Shown here: positions 33,262-46,601 of the stretch, piece after piece
Layout: each line of letters opens with the position of its first letter
How positions within the stretch are numbered: position 1 is the first letter of the stretch
Notes under the pieces: generated by a model
Told to the model about the DNA's origin: nothing
Seen by the model: the letters and a program-made list of their open reading frames with translations, nothing else
Databases searched by the model: none
Position numbers and translations under genes: made by a program
Assembly: GCA_019426215.1 (NCBI GenBank)
Contig: WHWC01000148.1
Location: forward strand, 1 to 64,000
DNA length: 64,000 nt
Source of the DNA: Buddleja alternifolia
Taxonomy: Eukaryota > Streptophyta > Magnoliopsida > Lamiales > Scrophulariaceae
Direction of reading: 5' to 3'

Positions 33262-36200
33262 CTGACAATCCCACTTTCAATTCTGCTCGAAAAGAATACT
33301 CTTACTGGACCCAACTATGTGGACTGGCTTAGAAATTTGAGGATTGTCCACAATATGGAATCTCTGGGATACGTCTTGGAGGCTGATATCCCGGCGGCTC
33401 CTGCTAGAACACGTGCCAACGAGGAAGAGGTCCAAGCCCATGATAAATGGGTTAAGGACGACCTCCGGGTGAGAGGATACACGTTGGGATCTATGACCAA
33501 TGATCTTCAAAGGTCACATGATAAGATGCCCACTGCAAGAGCTATCCTAGCTCACCTGGTAGAGCTCTATGGTGAGCACAGTCGAACTGCTCGATATGAG
33601 ATATCAAAAGAGCTCTTCGGAGCCAAGATAAAAGAAAGTGGGAAGGCTGGTGATCATGTCCTCAAAATGATTTTGAGGATTGAGAAATTGGAAGCTCACG
33701 AATTCACCATGAACATCATCCTTCAAACTGACTTAATCTTGTAGTCTTTTCCTGATTCCTTCTTCTAATTTGTAGTTAACTTTAACTGCAATGATATAGA
33801 GTGCAATTTAGCTGGGCTAATGAACAAGTTGGTTACTGCACAATCTCAAATAAAACCAAAGGGAAAGGAAACTGCCTTGGTCATTTCTTCTGGACCTAAA
33901 AAGTCTAAGTTTAAGAAGAAAAAGAACAAGAAGCAGTCTGGCAAGCTTGGAGCTGAAGGGGGTGTCCAAAAGGGTAAGGGAAAGGCTCAAGGGTTTTATA
34001 AGAGCAAAGGGCCTAAGAAAATGGGTAGATGTCTCGAGTGCGGTGAGCTTGGCCACTGGAAGAGGAATTGTCCCAAATTAGGCAAAGGCGCAAAAGGTAT
34101 AGAACTCTTTGTTTTTGAAACTAACTGTTCTATGATTGTCTTTTCTACTTCGTGGATTCTGGACTCAGGGGCTAGTGTCCATGTTTGTTGTTGGATCAAG
34201 ATTTGCAGAAAAGTAGAAGGCTGGGCCGAGAAGAAGTGATGATCAAAGTAGGCAGCGGGGAAAGCGTTGCAGCTACTAGGATTAGATCTACTTCTCTTTA
34301 TTTGAATTCTGGACATTTATTATTATTGAATGATGTTTTAGTTTTTTCCAAGGGGCTTAAGAACATTTTATCTATTCCCATCTTAGTTAAGATTGGGTAT
34401 ACATTTCGTTTTTCTAAGTTAAATTGCAACATTTATTATAGAAATAAATTGGTTGTCAATGCTTCTTTAGTTAATGGTTTGTATTATTTAAATGTCCTTA
34501 TTTCATCTGTTGTGAATGTTGTAACTCATAAATGTGGTAGGCAAGAAGCTAACCTAAGGCTCAAGTGGCATCTTAGACTAGGCCATGCCGGAGAGCGCAA
34601 GATACACAAAATGGAAAAGGATGAGCTTTTAAGCTCACTGGAGTCGGATCCCTATCCAACATGTGAATCATGTCTCTTAGGCAAGATGGCTAGATCACCC
34701 TTCACCGAGACTTTTGAAAGAGCTACTCAAGTCTTAGGGTTAGTGCATACCGACGTTTGCGGACCATTTGGAGAAATGGCTCGTAGGGGTTTCTACTACT
34801 TCATCACTTTCACAGACGAACATTCAAGATATGGTCTAGTGTATCTGATGAAGCAAAAGTCTGAATCCTTTGAAAGGTTCAAAGAGTTTAAAGCCTTAGT
34901 AGAAAATCAAACTGGGCAAAATATAAAAAATCTACGATCGGATCGTGGAGGAGAATATATGAGTGCCGAGTTTGATGAATTCCTTAGACAACAAGGAATA
35001 ATGTTACAACTAACACCGCCAGCAACCCCTCAACTAAATGGAGTAGTCGAGCGAAGGAACCGAACTTTGTTGGACATGGTTCATTCCATGCTTAGTTACA
35101 CTGATTTACCCATTTCGTTGTGGGGACACGCGCTCCTTACTGCTGCTTATATATTGAACAGGTGTCCCTCCAAATCCATTCCTAAGACTCTGCATGATAT
35201 GTGGAATAATAGGAAACCAAGTCTTAATCATATTAAGATTTGAGGATGTCCTGCTTATGTCAAGAAGATTAAAGTGGAGAAATTGGAGGCAAGATCCCTC
35301 ATGGGACGTTTCATTGGCTATCATGAAGATTCCATGGGATTCTTCTTTTACGTACATGATGATCAGAGAATCATCATGGCCCTACAAGCTCACTTCCTTG
35401 AAGATGAGTTCATCTTGGAAGGGGGATAAAGGTAGGAAAATTGTTCTAGAAGAACAAAATGAAACTCCCTCAGAGACGTCTGTCCAAGAACCAAGGCTTG
35501 AACCAATAATAGCACAACCACCATGAAGATCTGGTAGAATACCACATGAACCTGAGAGGTATGGGTATCTACTGCAGGGGGAGCCAGAGCTTCACACTTT
35601 AGTACAAGAAGGTCATGAAGATGATCCTTGTACCTATGATCATGCGATGGTGGATGTCGACGCTTCAAGATGGCGAGAAGCTATGGAAACAGAGATGGAC
35701 TCTATGCAATCGAACCAAGTCTGGACTTTGGTAGATCGTCCTGAAGGTATCAAACTTATAGGATGTAAGTGGATCTACAAAAGAAAGATAGGTTGTGATG
35801 GCAAGATTGACACCTTTAAAGCCAAGCTCATAGCGAAAGGGTATAGTCAAATAGAAGGAATTGATCGCCCGTGGCCATGATAAAGTCCATCCGAATACTG
35901 TTATCCATAGCTGCATACTTAGATCATGAGATATGGCAAATGGATGTCAAAACAGCTTTCCTGAATGGATTCCTCGAGGAGGATATCTATATGGAACAGC
36001 CAAAGGGTTTTGTATTCGAGACCAATATTCATAAAGTATATAAACTTGAGAGGTCCATATATGGTCTCAAGCATGCATGTAGAAGCTGGAATCTTCGTTT
36101 TGATGAAGTAGTAAAGGGATATGGCTACATCAAGAATGAAGATGAACCCTGTGTCTACAAGAAGGCTAGTGGAAGCAAACTCTCGTTCTTAGTACTATAT

Positions 36201-37085
36201 GTGGATGACATTCTACTTATAGGAAATGACGTAGGAATGCTCACCACAGTCAGGAAATGACATTCTAGGAATTCGTATCTACAGAGATAGAACGAATAGA
36301 ATGATAGGTCTCTCCCAAGCCCTTTACTTAGAAAAGGTCCTAAAAAGGTTTAGGATGGAAAATTCACTGAAAGGGTTTCTTCCCATGAGGCATGGTGTAC
36401 ACTTATCCAAGTCTATGTGTCCTCAAAGTGAGGAAGATAGACAGGAGATGAGTAATGTACCCTATGCTTCTACAGTTGGTAACCTGATGTATGCAATGCT
36501 ATGTACTATACCCGACTTTGCCTATGCTGTGAGCGTGGTGAGTCGATTTCAGGCAAACCCGGGAAAGGAACATTGGATAGTTGTGAAAAATATCCTAAAG
36601 TATCTCAAAAGAACTAAGGATATGATTCTCATCTATCGAGGTGGAGACCTGAAGATGGAAGTTTATTCTGAGTTAGACTTTTAGTCTGATGTTGATGACT
36701 AAAAATCCACTTCAGTGTTTGTTTTTACTCTCAATGGTGGAGCGGTGTCTTGGAAAAGTTGCAAGCAAAGCACAACCTTTGATTCCACCACTGAAGCTGA
36801 GTATGTGGCAGCCTCAGAGGCAGCCAAAGAAGTTGTTTAGATGAGAAAGTTTCTTGAAGAACTTGAATCGGTCCCTAGTGCTAAGCGAGGTCTCATAATA
36901 AGTCCAAACACATTGAGAGAAGATTTCACATCATCAGAGAAATCATTGGCAGAGGAGAGATAGCAGTGCAGAAAATAGCCTAAGTTGACAATGTAGCTGA
37001 CCCGTTCACCAAACCAGTACCTCAGGCTGTTTTGGACCGACACCTGGAAAGGATGGGTATAAGATACCAAAATGAGTGGCATTGA
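33262..37085 (+). pseudogene. gag-pol of element D, broken
   Basis: A copia polyprotein in many pieces. The start codon appears lost (CTG at 33262 where F has ATG). gag (33262-34130) has a stop at 33742 and a CCHC knuckle CLECGELGHWKRNC. Protease (WILDSGASVHVC) lies at about 34155-34190. A frameshift leads into 34185-35243 with the pre-integrase finger and integrase ([29 protein letters not shown]). RT is scattered over 35647-36684 with VLYVDDILLIGND; the RNase H end at 36700-37085 is interrupted by stops. It cannot make a functional enzyme. Confidence 0.88.
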
Positions 37086-37100
37086 GTGCAAGTGGGAGAT

Positions 37101-38831
37101 TGTTAGGATTATACCCTCAGATGCCATAGAGGATAGAATGAGTAGGGCATCTATCTTATATTGAACTTAATTATTATTAATAAAAGGCACTATTTAGTTT
37201 TTCACTTAATTCTTATCTGCATCCATAAGTTCTGTAAGACATTTTGTCGGTGTTTTCAGTGCGACCTCTCTACTTCCTATGGGATAAGAAGAATGACACT
37301 AGAGAGATCGACCTTGATTACTTAAACTAGTTCTCAAGTAAAATGAAGTCTTTAATGAGCAAGTAAAGACTTCGAATACTTGTGCAATTTTAGCTTTGAC
37401 TTGGGATTGCCATTTGAACACCATGTGATGGTGAGAGCTTAAGATTGTAGGCACATCAGTGAAACTGACATGCTCGAACACGACTCACATCGGTTCTGTC
37501 ACATGGGTTTTCACTCTGTGACTGTCAATGACAAAACTGATTATGCTGAACCTTTGACCTGAAGTATTAGGCTGAAGATGCACTTGTGACGTCAAGTATT
37601 TCACTATAGTAGTTAGACCCAATTCACCCTTTGGTGGGGTCGACCTCGAAATGCGGACGTGATGGGCAAGTGGTAGTCTTAGCAGATGTCTAATATGAGA
37701 TTTGTTCTCTCATAAGTGAATGATAATGTACCTTATGTAATTATAGATAAATAGAGATCAAAGTCTTTGGCCAAAGCAAAAGAGACGATTGTGCTAGGCA
37801 CTTAATCGATCTCAATGATCTCGTATTATTATAATTTATACATATGGTCAAGTCTAGTGAGTTTGACATAACCGTGACTCTCACTTGACCGGGGAATGTG
37901 AACAAAGGGTTTATACATATACGGTATTTACGATTGGAAGGTTGTGGAATGATCCATTTATTCGTATTTCATTTGAGCTACGAAGTGGGCCACGCGACTG
38001 GCTAGGTGTTACCCACTTTCTTTGGTTTCCTCTCATTGCCAAATGAAACGAACCTAAAGAGTCGCGCTAAAGAATTGATGAAGAAAATTGAAGAGGATTT
38101 TCTATTTTTTTTTTTGAGAGATTTAATTTATTGGATAAGTTAAATAATTAATTACTTATTGGATAAGATAATTAATTAAATGGATAAGATTAATTGTTTA
38201 ATTAATTTCTTGGAGAAATATAATATGAATTAATTTATCTAATTAATTTTATTATTTAATTTATTTATTTATTTATTGGATAAAGAATTAATTAAACAAA
38301 ACAAAAGAAATTCCGGGCCCCATATGGGGCGTCCTCTTAGTCAAAGATGGATGATCAAAGTGGTCTCTTTTGTTGTCTTGGTAAATAAGTCATTAAGGTA
38401 TAAAAGACTTCTCTTGACTTTAACCTACACATAACTTTGTATCAACTCTCAAAATAATAGAAAAAGAAAAATATCCTTCCCCTCTATACATGCTAGCCGT
38501 CGCCCCCTATAGAGAAAGAAGTGGGTTTTTTTCATCATCAATTCGTGCGTGATTATTTAGAGACAACGTGATTCGTTGTTTGGATTAATTTTCAAGAAGC
38601 TTCAGGAAATCAAGACTTGAAGCATACGAGGATTGAAGAATTCAAGAAGTTCATCAATTCGAAGAGTTGAAGAAGAATTGGATTCTCCTACCACCTCGCA
38701 TCAACGGGTAAGTTGATTTATTCATTAAAGCATTTTTGATTCAATTATGCGATTAGAGAAACACTTTGGATTTTTGTTAAAATTTTGAAATTCTTCCGCT
38801 GCGTTTATGAGTTTTTTCGCGAAACCCAACA
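37101..38831 (+). repeat. Element D 3' LTR
   Basis: TGTTAGGATTATACC...GAAACCCAACA, 1.73 kb. It is preceded by the purine-rich AAGTGGGAGAT, the probable polypurine tract, and followed by E LTR sequence at 38832. Confidence 0.92.
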
Positions 38832-39708
38832 ACATCATTGAAGAGCTTATACGCATATTGTAATTGTAACTTAGAGGTTCGTGATGACGTATTAATCTCG
38901 TACTTGATTGGGTTTTGGTATAGTTTCACGGGAATGACTTGGTGATAACTATATCCTTAGAATCCTCCCAATGCCAATCAAGACGAGCCTAGAGAGTCGC
39001 GCTATATAAAGATGATAAAATAAAGGAGTTTTACTTTATAAAGGGTATTTTTGGTAATTTCACTTAGAGTGGAAATTATTAATGGGATATGTTGATTATA
39101 ATAAATATATATTTAATTATTGAAATTAAATATCTTTATTCAATCAATATTAATAGTATTATTAATTTAGAATAATAAAGTACTATTAATTAAAAGAGCT
39201 TAGTATTTAATTAATTGCCAATTGGATTGGACTTGGATTATTAATTAAATACTTAACACTGGGCTTAGAATTGGATGAAGACCAGTAACCCTATCCCATA
39301 AGGCCTAATCGGCCGCCCCCTCCTTGTTAGTCAAATGAGTGACTTTTATTCAAACACTAGGTGCTTAACTGAAATCTAACCTAAGTCATAATTTTCATCT
39401 TAGAGAGTGAAAAGAAGTGAAACACAAAATTCCTTTCTGCCTCCCCATAAACCCTAGCCGTCCAACCTTGTCTGAGGTAGAGGAGGTCGTGCTTTAAGAA
39501 CGAAGATCATCTTTTGCGTGTCAATCTAGAGGGAGGAACGATTCATTGCTTCTCAAAGCTAGGTTTAAGGATTTCTTCAAAAGGTAATTGGATTACTCTT
39601 TGTCTTGTTAAATTTGATTTATGTGTTCATAAAAATATCAAAAACATGAATTGAGTCTTGACTTTGTGAATCGAGAAAAAATTTTATCCGCTGGTTCGAT
39701 TCACAACA
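38832..39708 (+). repeat. Element E 5' LTR, 3' portion
   Basis: Matches 46570-46601 plus 48127-48977 of the 3' LTR, from CATTGAAGAGCTTATACGC to GATTCACAACA. Confidence 0.88.
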
Positions 39709-39709
39709 G

Positions 39710-39721
39710 TGGTATCAGAGC
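39710..39721 (+). other. Primer binding site, tRNA-Met type, element E
   Basis: TGGTATCAGAGC, one base after the LTR end. Confidence 0.9.
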
Positions 39722-41837
39722 CAATTTCATAGCTTTGATATTTTTTCCATGCGTTCATATGTTTGTATTATTTGATGAATATAAATATATGATTATATGT
39801 TTGTAATATTTGATGAATAGGAATATATGATTTTATATTTTTTCGTATTTTATGAAAAACATAAAAATTGGGGGTTATGATTTATTGATATGCATATTTC
39901 TACAATTGAGTTTTGATGATTAAAATTGCACGATTGGAAAAGACGAGACGGAGCCATGGTGGCACCGCCGAAAATCAGCCGCCGAGCAGCGCATGGTGCG
40001 CTGCCCGGCGGCCGGGCTGCACAACGCGGCCTGGATGCACCGTGCAACACGGCCTGGCCGCGTCACACAGCGTGGCCTGGCCTCATAGGTGCATGACACC
40101 GTGCAGTGTGTGTGTGTGGCGGTGCATGACGCTGCCAGCTAGGGCAATGCCGTGCGTCGGGCTTAGCCCGACGTGTAATTTTATTTTTTGTCGGGCCAGG
40201 CCCCGACCTTCGAAAATTAATCCTATATGTTTAAAATTAATTTTTTAAATTGAGGCTTGGCCTGTTTAGTCCGTTGGAGTATTTTGAACCCAATGGATAA
40301 TTTTGAAAATAAAATTGGCTCAAACCCAATTAGCATTTTTAAAATTCTATTGTGGATTAATTTTTAAAATTAAAATCCCCATAAAGTCTTTTTCAATTTT
40401 TTAAAATTGGATTTTAATTGATATTAAATTAGATTTAATTTTGATTAGTTTATTTAAAAAATTGGATTTTTCTAAGGCCAAAATTGGATTTTTTAGCCAC
40501 TTAAAAATAATCATCAAATTTAATCCTTGGTATTTAAATTGGATTTAAGTGACTAAATAAAGCTTATTGGGCTTGCTTTATTTTATGGATTAAATTAAAT
40601 TGGATTCGCCCAAATAAGATAAATTGGATTTATTTATATGTTTTTAGAAATCTTAGAGTTAAATTTAGCTTTTAAATTATTTCACCCATGTTGGGCTTTA
40701 TTTGATAAATTCCACTTTGATTGGATTAAAGTAAATGTTTGGGCTTCGCCTATTAACATTAAAATTGAAATAAATTGGATTTATTTTTGAAGAATAATTA
40801 AACTAGATTTAATTATATATTAAATAATATTTAATAATAATCACATATGTATTTAATTTGATTATGTACTCCTTTTAATTTTATGTGATGGTGACACCTC
40901 GTTGGGCTTAGGGTTGATTTCTTTTTATTACCTGTGTTGTATTGAGCGGGAGTTTGAGGCCCCCCGGTTTGTTCTTTATTTTTATTAAAACAATTGTATA
41001 GGCATGTACCAATGTAATAAAAATATTAGATTGGTCCAATGAAGAGTGAAGTCGGTGGCAAGCTTGGAGCAAAGTCAAGAAGCTCTTTTGTAATAGATTA
41101 GATCCCCTCCCCGATTGAATTGTTGGCTCGAGACAATCTAGATTAAAGCCCATACGTGTGTGTATTGTTAGAATTTGCTAGGTGTTTTTCTTATGCATTT
41201 CCTTAAAATATAATAACTGTTAACAAGTTTTTAATTCTCCCTAATCCAATGATACTAAGTAAGTAAAGAGTATTTGATATCCTGGCTCTCCATCAATCTT
41301 TAGAATGAGATGACTGCATCTTATATATGGCATCGTCCCGGTATTAGGAGGTCATATATAAAGAAAATATGCTTAATCTTCTTTAGTGCATTTGATGCCT
41401 TCAGTTGAAGCGAATTTCGCCCTATATACCGAAAAAGGTTGCAAGGCGAGATTAAATTGTTAGACTGATGAGAGTTGATGGGAATTGACTTAGATGAATC
41501 ACCACCTATATATCAAAAAAGGTTGCGGTTAAGTGATTCATGAGCCAAAGGGATTGAATCGGTAATTGGATTGACTGGCACTAGGCGCCACCTCAAGTTC
41601 TAGATGGGCCATATATCGAAAAAGGTTGTAACCCATCTAGACATTGAGGACCTTAATCACTCGCTATGAAACTAATCCAACGAGATTTTCGATTATTGCA
41701 GTGGGAGTACAATAATTGAGAAAAATAGTGGGAGACAAGTAATTATACAAGTCCTTAAAAATTACTTGTTTTAACAATATAAAGCATCTAATTGAATAAT
41801 CTTGGTATTTTTTGCAGTTTGATAATTACTCTCTAAA
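39722..41837 (+). other. Untranslated leader of element E
   Basis: No convincing gene. It contains a GC-rich island (39950-40170) with two adjacent hairpins, GCAGCGCA (39986-39993)/TGCGCTGC (39997-40004) and GCCCGG (40003-40008)/CCGGGC (40012-40017), which share two bases and so may be alternative. A long AT-rich stretch follows, then the three-hairpin array at 41413-41641. Confidence 0.65.
41413..41641 (+). repeat. Three-hairpin array in element E leader
   Basis: Hairpin 1 pairs AATTTCGCC (41413-41421) with GGCGAGATT (41445-41453; one G-U). Hairpin 2 pairs ATGAATCAC (41494-41502) with GTGATTCAT (41533-41541). Hairpin 3 pairs TCTAGATGGG (41599-41608) with CCCATCTAGA (41632-41641). The loops share GAAAAAGGTTGC or close variants. 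Confidence 0.82.
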
Positions 41838-44800
41838 ATGGTTAACCCAGTCACAATACTGCTTGAGAAAAATGTCCTCACTGGAAATAATTTCATTGAC
41901 TGGAAAAGAAAACTAAGGATAGTCCTTAGTCTCGAGGCCTAAGAATATGTGCTCGATGAAGAGAAGCCTCCAGTCCCAGATACTAAAAACTTTGATGATC
42001 GTCTTGCCTATCAAAATTGGGTTAAGGATGACTTCAAAGTTAGAGGTTACATACTGGGTTCGATGAGCAATGATCTGCAATGTTCTCATGAAAAGATCAA
42101 AATGTCTGGGGAGATCTTGCTGCACTTGAGGGAACTCTATGGAGAACACAGCCGGACTGCTCGATATGATATATCGAAAGCACTCTTTGGAGATAGAATG
42201 AAAGAAGGAGAGAAGGTTGGGGATCACATCCTCAAAATGATCCCTATGATTGAGAGACTCGAAGACTTTGATTTCACCAGGGACTTCCACCTTCAAACCG
42301 ACATCATTCTCCAGTTGCTCCCAAAATCATTTTCGCAATTCATTGTGAATTTCAACATGAATGACATTGAATGTACACTAGCTTGGCTAATGAACAAATT
42401 GATCAATGCTCAATCATAGTTGGAGCCGAAGATGAAAGAAACTGCTCTAGTCATTTCTACTGATTCTAAGAGAAGTCAGAAAAAGAAAAGAGGTAAGAAG
42501 CAGATAGGAGTCTCCAAATCATTAACCAATGATAAGGCTAAAAAGGTCAAAAAGTTCAAGGGTAGGACCCCAAAGAAAATGGACATCTGCCTCCATTGCA
42601 AGGAGCTAGGCCACTGGAAGCGCGATCATCTTAAGCTGAAAGCTGAAAAAGCAGGTATAATACTTTACGTTTTTTAAACTAATTGTTATATGACTATATT
42701 TTCTACTTCGTAGATTCTAGATTCGGGAGCTAGTGCTCACATTTGTGTTTTAAACTAGGATTCGAAAATAACTAGGAAGCTGGGAGAAAGAGAAGTGATG
42801 ATCAATGTGGGAAGCGGGCACAGTGTCGCGACTACACATGTTGGAAGCACTTCTATTACATTAATGTTTGAACATTCTAGTTTTTTAGATAATTGCCTCG
42901 TTTTGCCCAATGGTCTTCAGAACATTGTTTCTATTCCTATATTGGTCAAGAAAGGATACTTGTTTACTTTTGATGACAATGGTTGTGATATTTATTTTGG
43001 AAATAAAAACGTGGGCTCAACGTCTTTAGTTAATGGATTGTATTATATTATATTAATGTTCAAAACCAATGCATGGTTAACACTATGACTAGGAAGTGTA
43101 GTATGAATGGAACAAACCAAAGACTTATGTGGCATCTTAGACTTAGACATGCCGGTGAATTGGAGAAACGAGGGCTTATCGGCCCACTTGGATCTGATCT
43201 ATATCCAACCTGTGAATCCTGTCTAAAAGGTAAAATGACTAGGTCACCCTTCACCAGACATTTTGAAAGATCCAAGGAAATTTTGGGTTTAGTTCATACA
43301 GACGTATGTGGGCCTTCAAGAATGAGGCCTATGGAGGTTTTCAATACTTTATTACATTCACTGACGATCATACTAGGTATGGACTCATGTACTTAATGAA
43401 ACATAAGCCTGAACCCCTTGAATGGTTCAAGGAGTTCAAGTCTATGACTGAAAAACAAACCGGGCACAATATTAAGGCACTACGATCAGATTGTGGTGGC
43501 GAATACATGAGTGCTGAGTTTGATGAGTTCTTAAAAGAACACGACATAGTGTTACAACTTACTCCTCCAGCAACCCCACAATTAAATGGAGTAGCTGAAC
43601 GCAGAAATCGTACCCTATTGGATATGATGAGATCTATGCTTAGCTACACCGATTTGCCTATTTCCTTGTGGGGGCATGCATTTCTTACAGCTGTAAATAT
43701 ATTGAATAAGTGTCCCTCGAAATCTGTTCCCAAAACACCATATGAGTTGTGGTGTGGAAGGAAACCTAATCTTAAGTACATAAGAATATGGGGTTGCCCG
43801 ACATATGTTAAGAAGACTATGGTAGAGAAACTAGAGGAAAGATCCCTTAAGGGTCGATTCATAGGTTTTCCCACTGACTCCGTGGGGTACCTATTTTGCC
43901 TACCAAATGATCATCGGATAATCATGGCTTTGCACGCATTCTTTCTCGAAGACTAGTTCATTAGAGAAGGAGGTGCAGGTAGGAAGATCGTTCTATTAGA
44001 ATAACAAAATGAATCCCTTTTGGAGACACTAATTCAAGTACAAAGAACTGAACCTAAAACTCAAAAGACAAAACCGTCGCTGCGATACTCTAGAAGAGTA
44101 TCTCGACCACCTGAGAGATATGGTTACCTTCACGAACAACAATATTTGTTAGCTGTGGCAAATGGAAGCCAAGGAGATGATCCCTCTAGCTACGAGCAAG
44201 CAACGACTGATATTGATTTCGCAAAATGGCTACATGCCATGAAAGCAAAGATGGATTCGGTGTATTTAAACCAAGTCTGGACTCTTACTGACTCCCTGAG
44301 GGTGTACGGACGATAGGGTGCAAATGGATTTATAAGAGAAAGATTTGTCCGAATGGCAAGGTAGACACCTATAAGGCCAGACTTGTCGCAAAAGTTTATA
44401 GTCAAAAGGAGGGCATTGACTATGAGGAAACCTTTTCGCTCGTAGCAATGATCAAGTCCATTTGAATCCTACTCGCCATTGCAACGAACCAAAATTATGA
44501 AATATGGCAAATGGATGTCAAAATCGCATTTTTAAATGGATACCTCGAGGAGGACATTTATATGCAACGGAGAAGTTTTATATCAGATGCAGATTCTCAT
44601 AAGGTTTGCAAGCTAAATAAGTCCATTTATGGACTTAAGCATGCGTCTCGCAGCTAGAATCAAGGGTGCAATCTAGAAGCAAAATCTTATGGATTCATTA
44701 AGAATGAAGATGAACCGTGTGTCTATAAATTGTCCAGTGGGAGCAAGTTGACATTCCTAGTGTTGTATGTAGATGACATACTACTAATGGGGAATGACAT

Positions 44801-45747
44801 AGACTTATTGACATTAGTCAAAGCATGGCTTTCAAGCACATTCTCCATGAAAGACTTAGGACAAGCAACCTACATTCTTGGAATTCGCATCTACCAGGAT
44901 AGAGCGAATAGGATGTTAGGTCTCTCTCGAGCACTCTACCTAGAGAAAGTCCTTAAGAGATATGAAATGAGTAACTCTAAGGGACGACTTCTACCCATGG
45001 GACATGGAATACATCTCTCTAAATCTATGAGTCTGAAATTAGATGAGGACAGAATCAAGATGAGTAAAATCCCATATACATCAGCAGTGAGAAGTCTCAT
45101 GTATCCAAGGTTATGCACGTGACCTGACATGGCCTACGCTGTGAGTGTAGTTAGTTGGTTTCAAGCTAGCCTGGGTGTGCAGCATTGGATAACTGTGAAG
45201 ACTATCCTTAAGTATCTTAGGAGAACAAAGGATATGCTTCTAATAAATGAGAGTGAAGAAATGAGAGTAGATGGATATTCTAACTCAGACTTTCAGACTG
45301 ATGTGGATAATCGAAAATCTAGTTCTGGGTTTATATTCACTCTAAATGGTGGATCAGTGTCTTGAAAAAGTTCCAAGCAAAGTGAAACTGCGAACTCCAC
45401 ATGTGAGGCAGAATATATTCCTGCCTCTGAGGCAGCTAACGAAGCTGTTTGGATAAGAAAGTTCATGGCTAAACTTCAAGTGGTTCCTAGCATGGAAATG
45501 TCATTGCCACTATGGTGTGACAACAATGGAGTAATAGAACTGGCTAAAGAACCAAGGTCTCACAAAAAATCTAAACACATAGAGAGAAGGTATCACATAA
45601 TTCGAGAAATTGTTGGAAAAGGTGACATCACCATGCAGAAAGTAGCCTCAACAGAAAATGTAGTCGACCCACTCACTAAGCCTCTATCATCGGCTAGAGA
45701 AACATGTTGAGAAGATGGGACTCAAATACAATAGCAATTAGCATTGA
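41838..45747 (+). pseudogene. gag-pol of element E, broken
   Basis: Starts at ATG 41838 (MVNPVTILLEKNVLTG). gag carries stops at about 41940 and 42418, and its zinc knuckle has lost the last cysteine (CLHCKELGHWKRDH). The protease (ILDSGASAHIC) is at about 42715-42745. The pre-integrase finger and integrase follow with frameshifts (43073-43956: [17 protein letters not shown] with a Cys where Arg is usual, [11 protein letters not shown]). RT is at 44220-45360 with VLYVDDILLMGND, and RNase H runs from 45363 (KHIERRYHIIREIVGKGD) to the end. Multiple breaks make it inactive. Confidence 0.87.
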
Positions 45748-46601
45748 GTGTAAGTGGGAGATTGTTAGGTGTTATGCCCTCTATGCCATTGAGGAATTAG
45801 ATTTGATTAGGCATTTTATTTATGTTGTATAAACATTATTGATCATTAATAAAAGGCATTGAGTTTGTTCTTATAAATCTAATTGTGGCATTGAATATAT
45901 TGAGCAAATAGGTCCTTAAGATCAAGGTGTACTCACCACTACTTATTTGATAAGTAGAAACACTGGTGGGGTTAAGTGCTTGATTTTATAAACATGATTC
46001 GCGAGTTAAAGAATCTAAATTAGGCATTTAGATTCAACACGTATGACACTTGCTTTGACAAGAAAGTGCTAGTCTTACACTGATTGGATAGTGGGAGCTG
46101 GTGTCATGAATATGATTAACAGAGTTGACATATTCGAACGTGACTCGTTGTAATCCTATCACATAGGTTTTTACTCGGTGACTGTCAATGATAAGGATTA
46201 CCTGTTACGATTGTATGAGTGAGCTTTAGACCTGAGGAGTCCTTGACATTGTGCTCGTACCATTGAATAAGTTATTAGAGTAGTTAGACCCAATCACCCG
46301 TTGGTGGGGTCAACCTCGAAGTACAATTCAATTGGTACATTTGACAATGTGAAGTGCACCGCCAATAAGAAATTCACCGTCTTGAAAGTAAACGAGAAGC
46401 GACCTGTGCGTCATAGGTATTGTGAAATTAAAGTCTTTGCCCAAAGCAATTATAACTGACTTGTATTGGATACAAATGGTAGTTTGGTAATTTCACATTA
46501 GTATAATTATATAGTACATTATCAAGTTGTATAAGGTTGACATTCCATGACTCTTACTTGATCGGGTTGCTTCATTGAAGAGCTTATACGCATATGGTAA
46601 T

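Larger units (their letters stand above)
30146..38831 (+). mobile_element. Ty1/copia element D, 5' LTR interrupted by the Sirevirus
   Basis: Plus-strand copia with a partial 5' LTR, Met-tRNA PBS, a 2.2-kb structured leader, a broken gag-pol and a 3' LTR. The first half of the 5' LTR is beyond the left edge because the Sirevirus inserted in it. The right flank (from 38832) is LTR sequence of element E, so D inserted into E's 5' LTR. The lineage within copia is not assigned. Element F belongs to the same family. Confidence 0.9.
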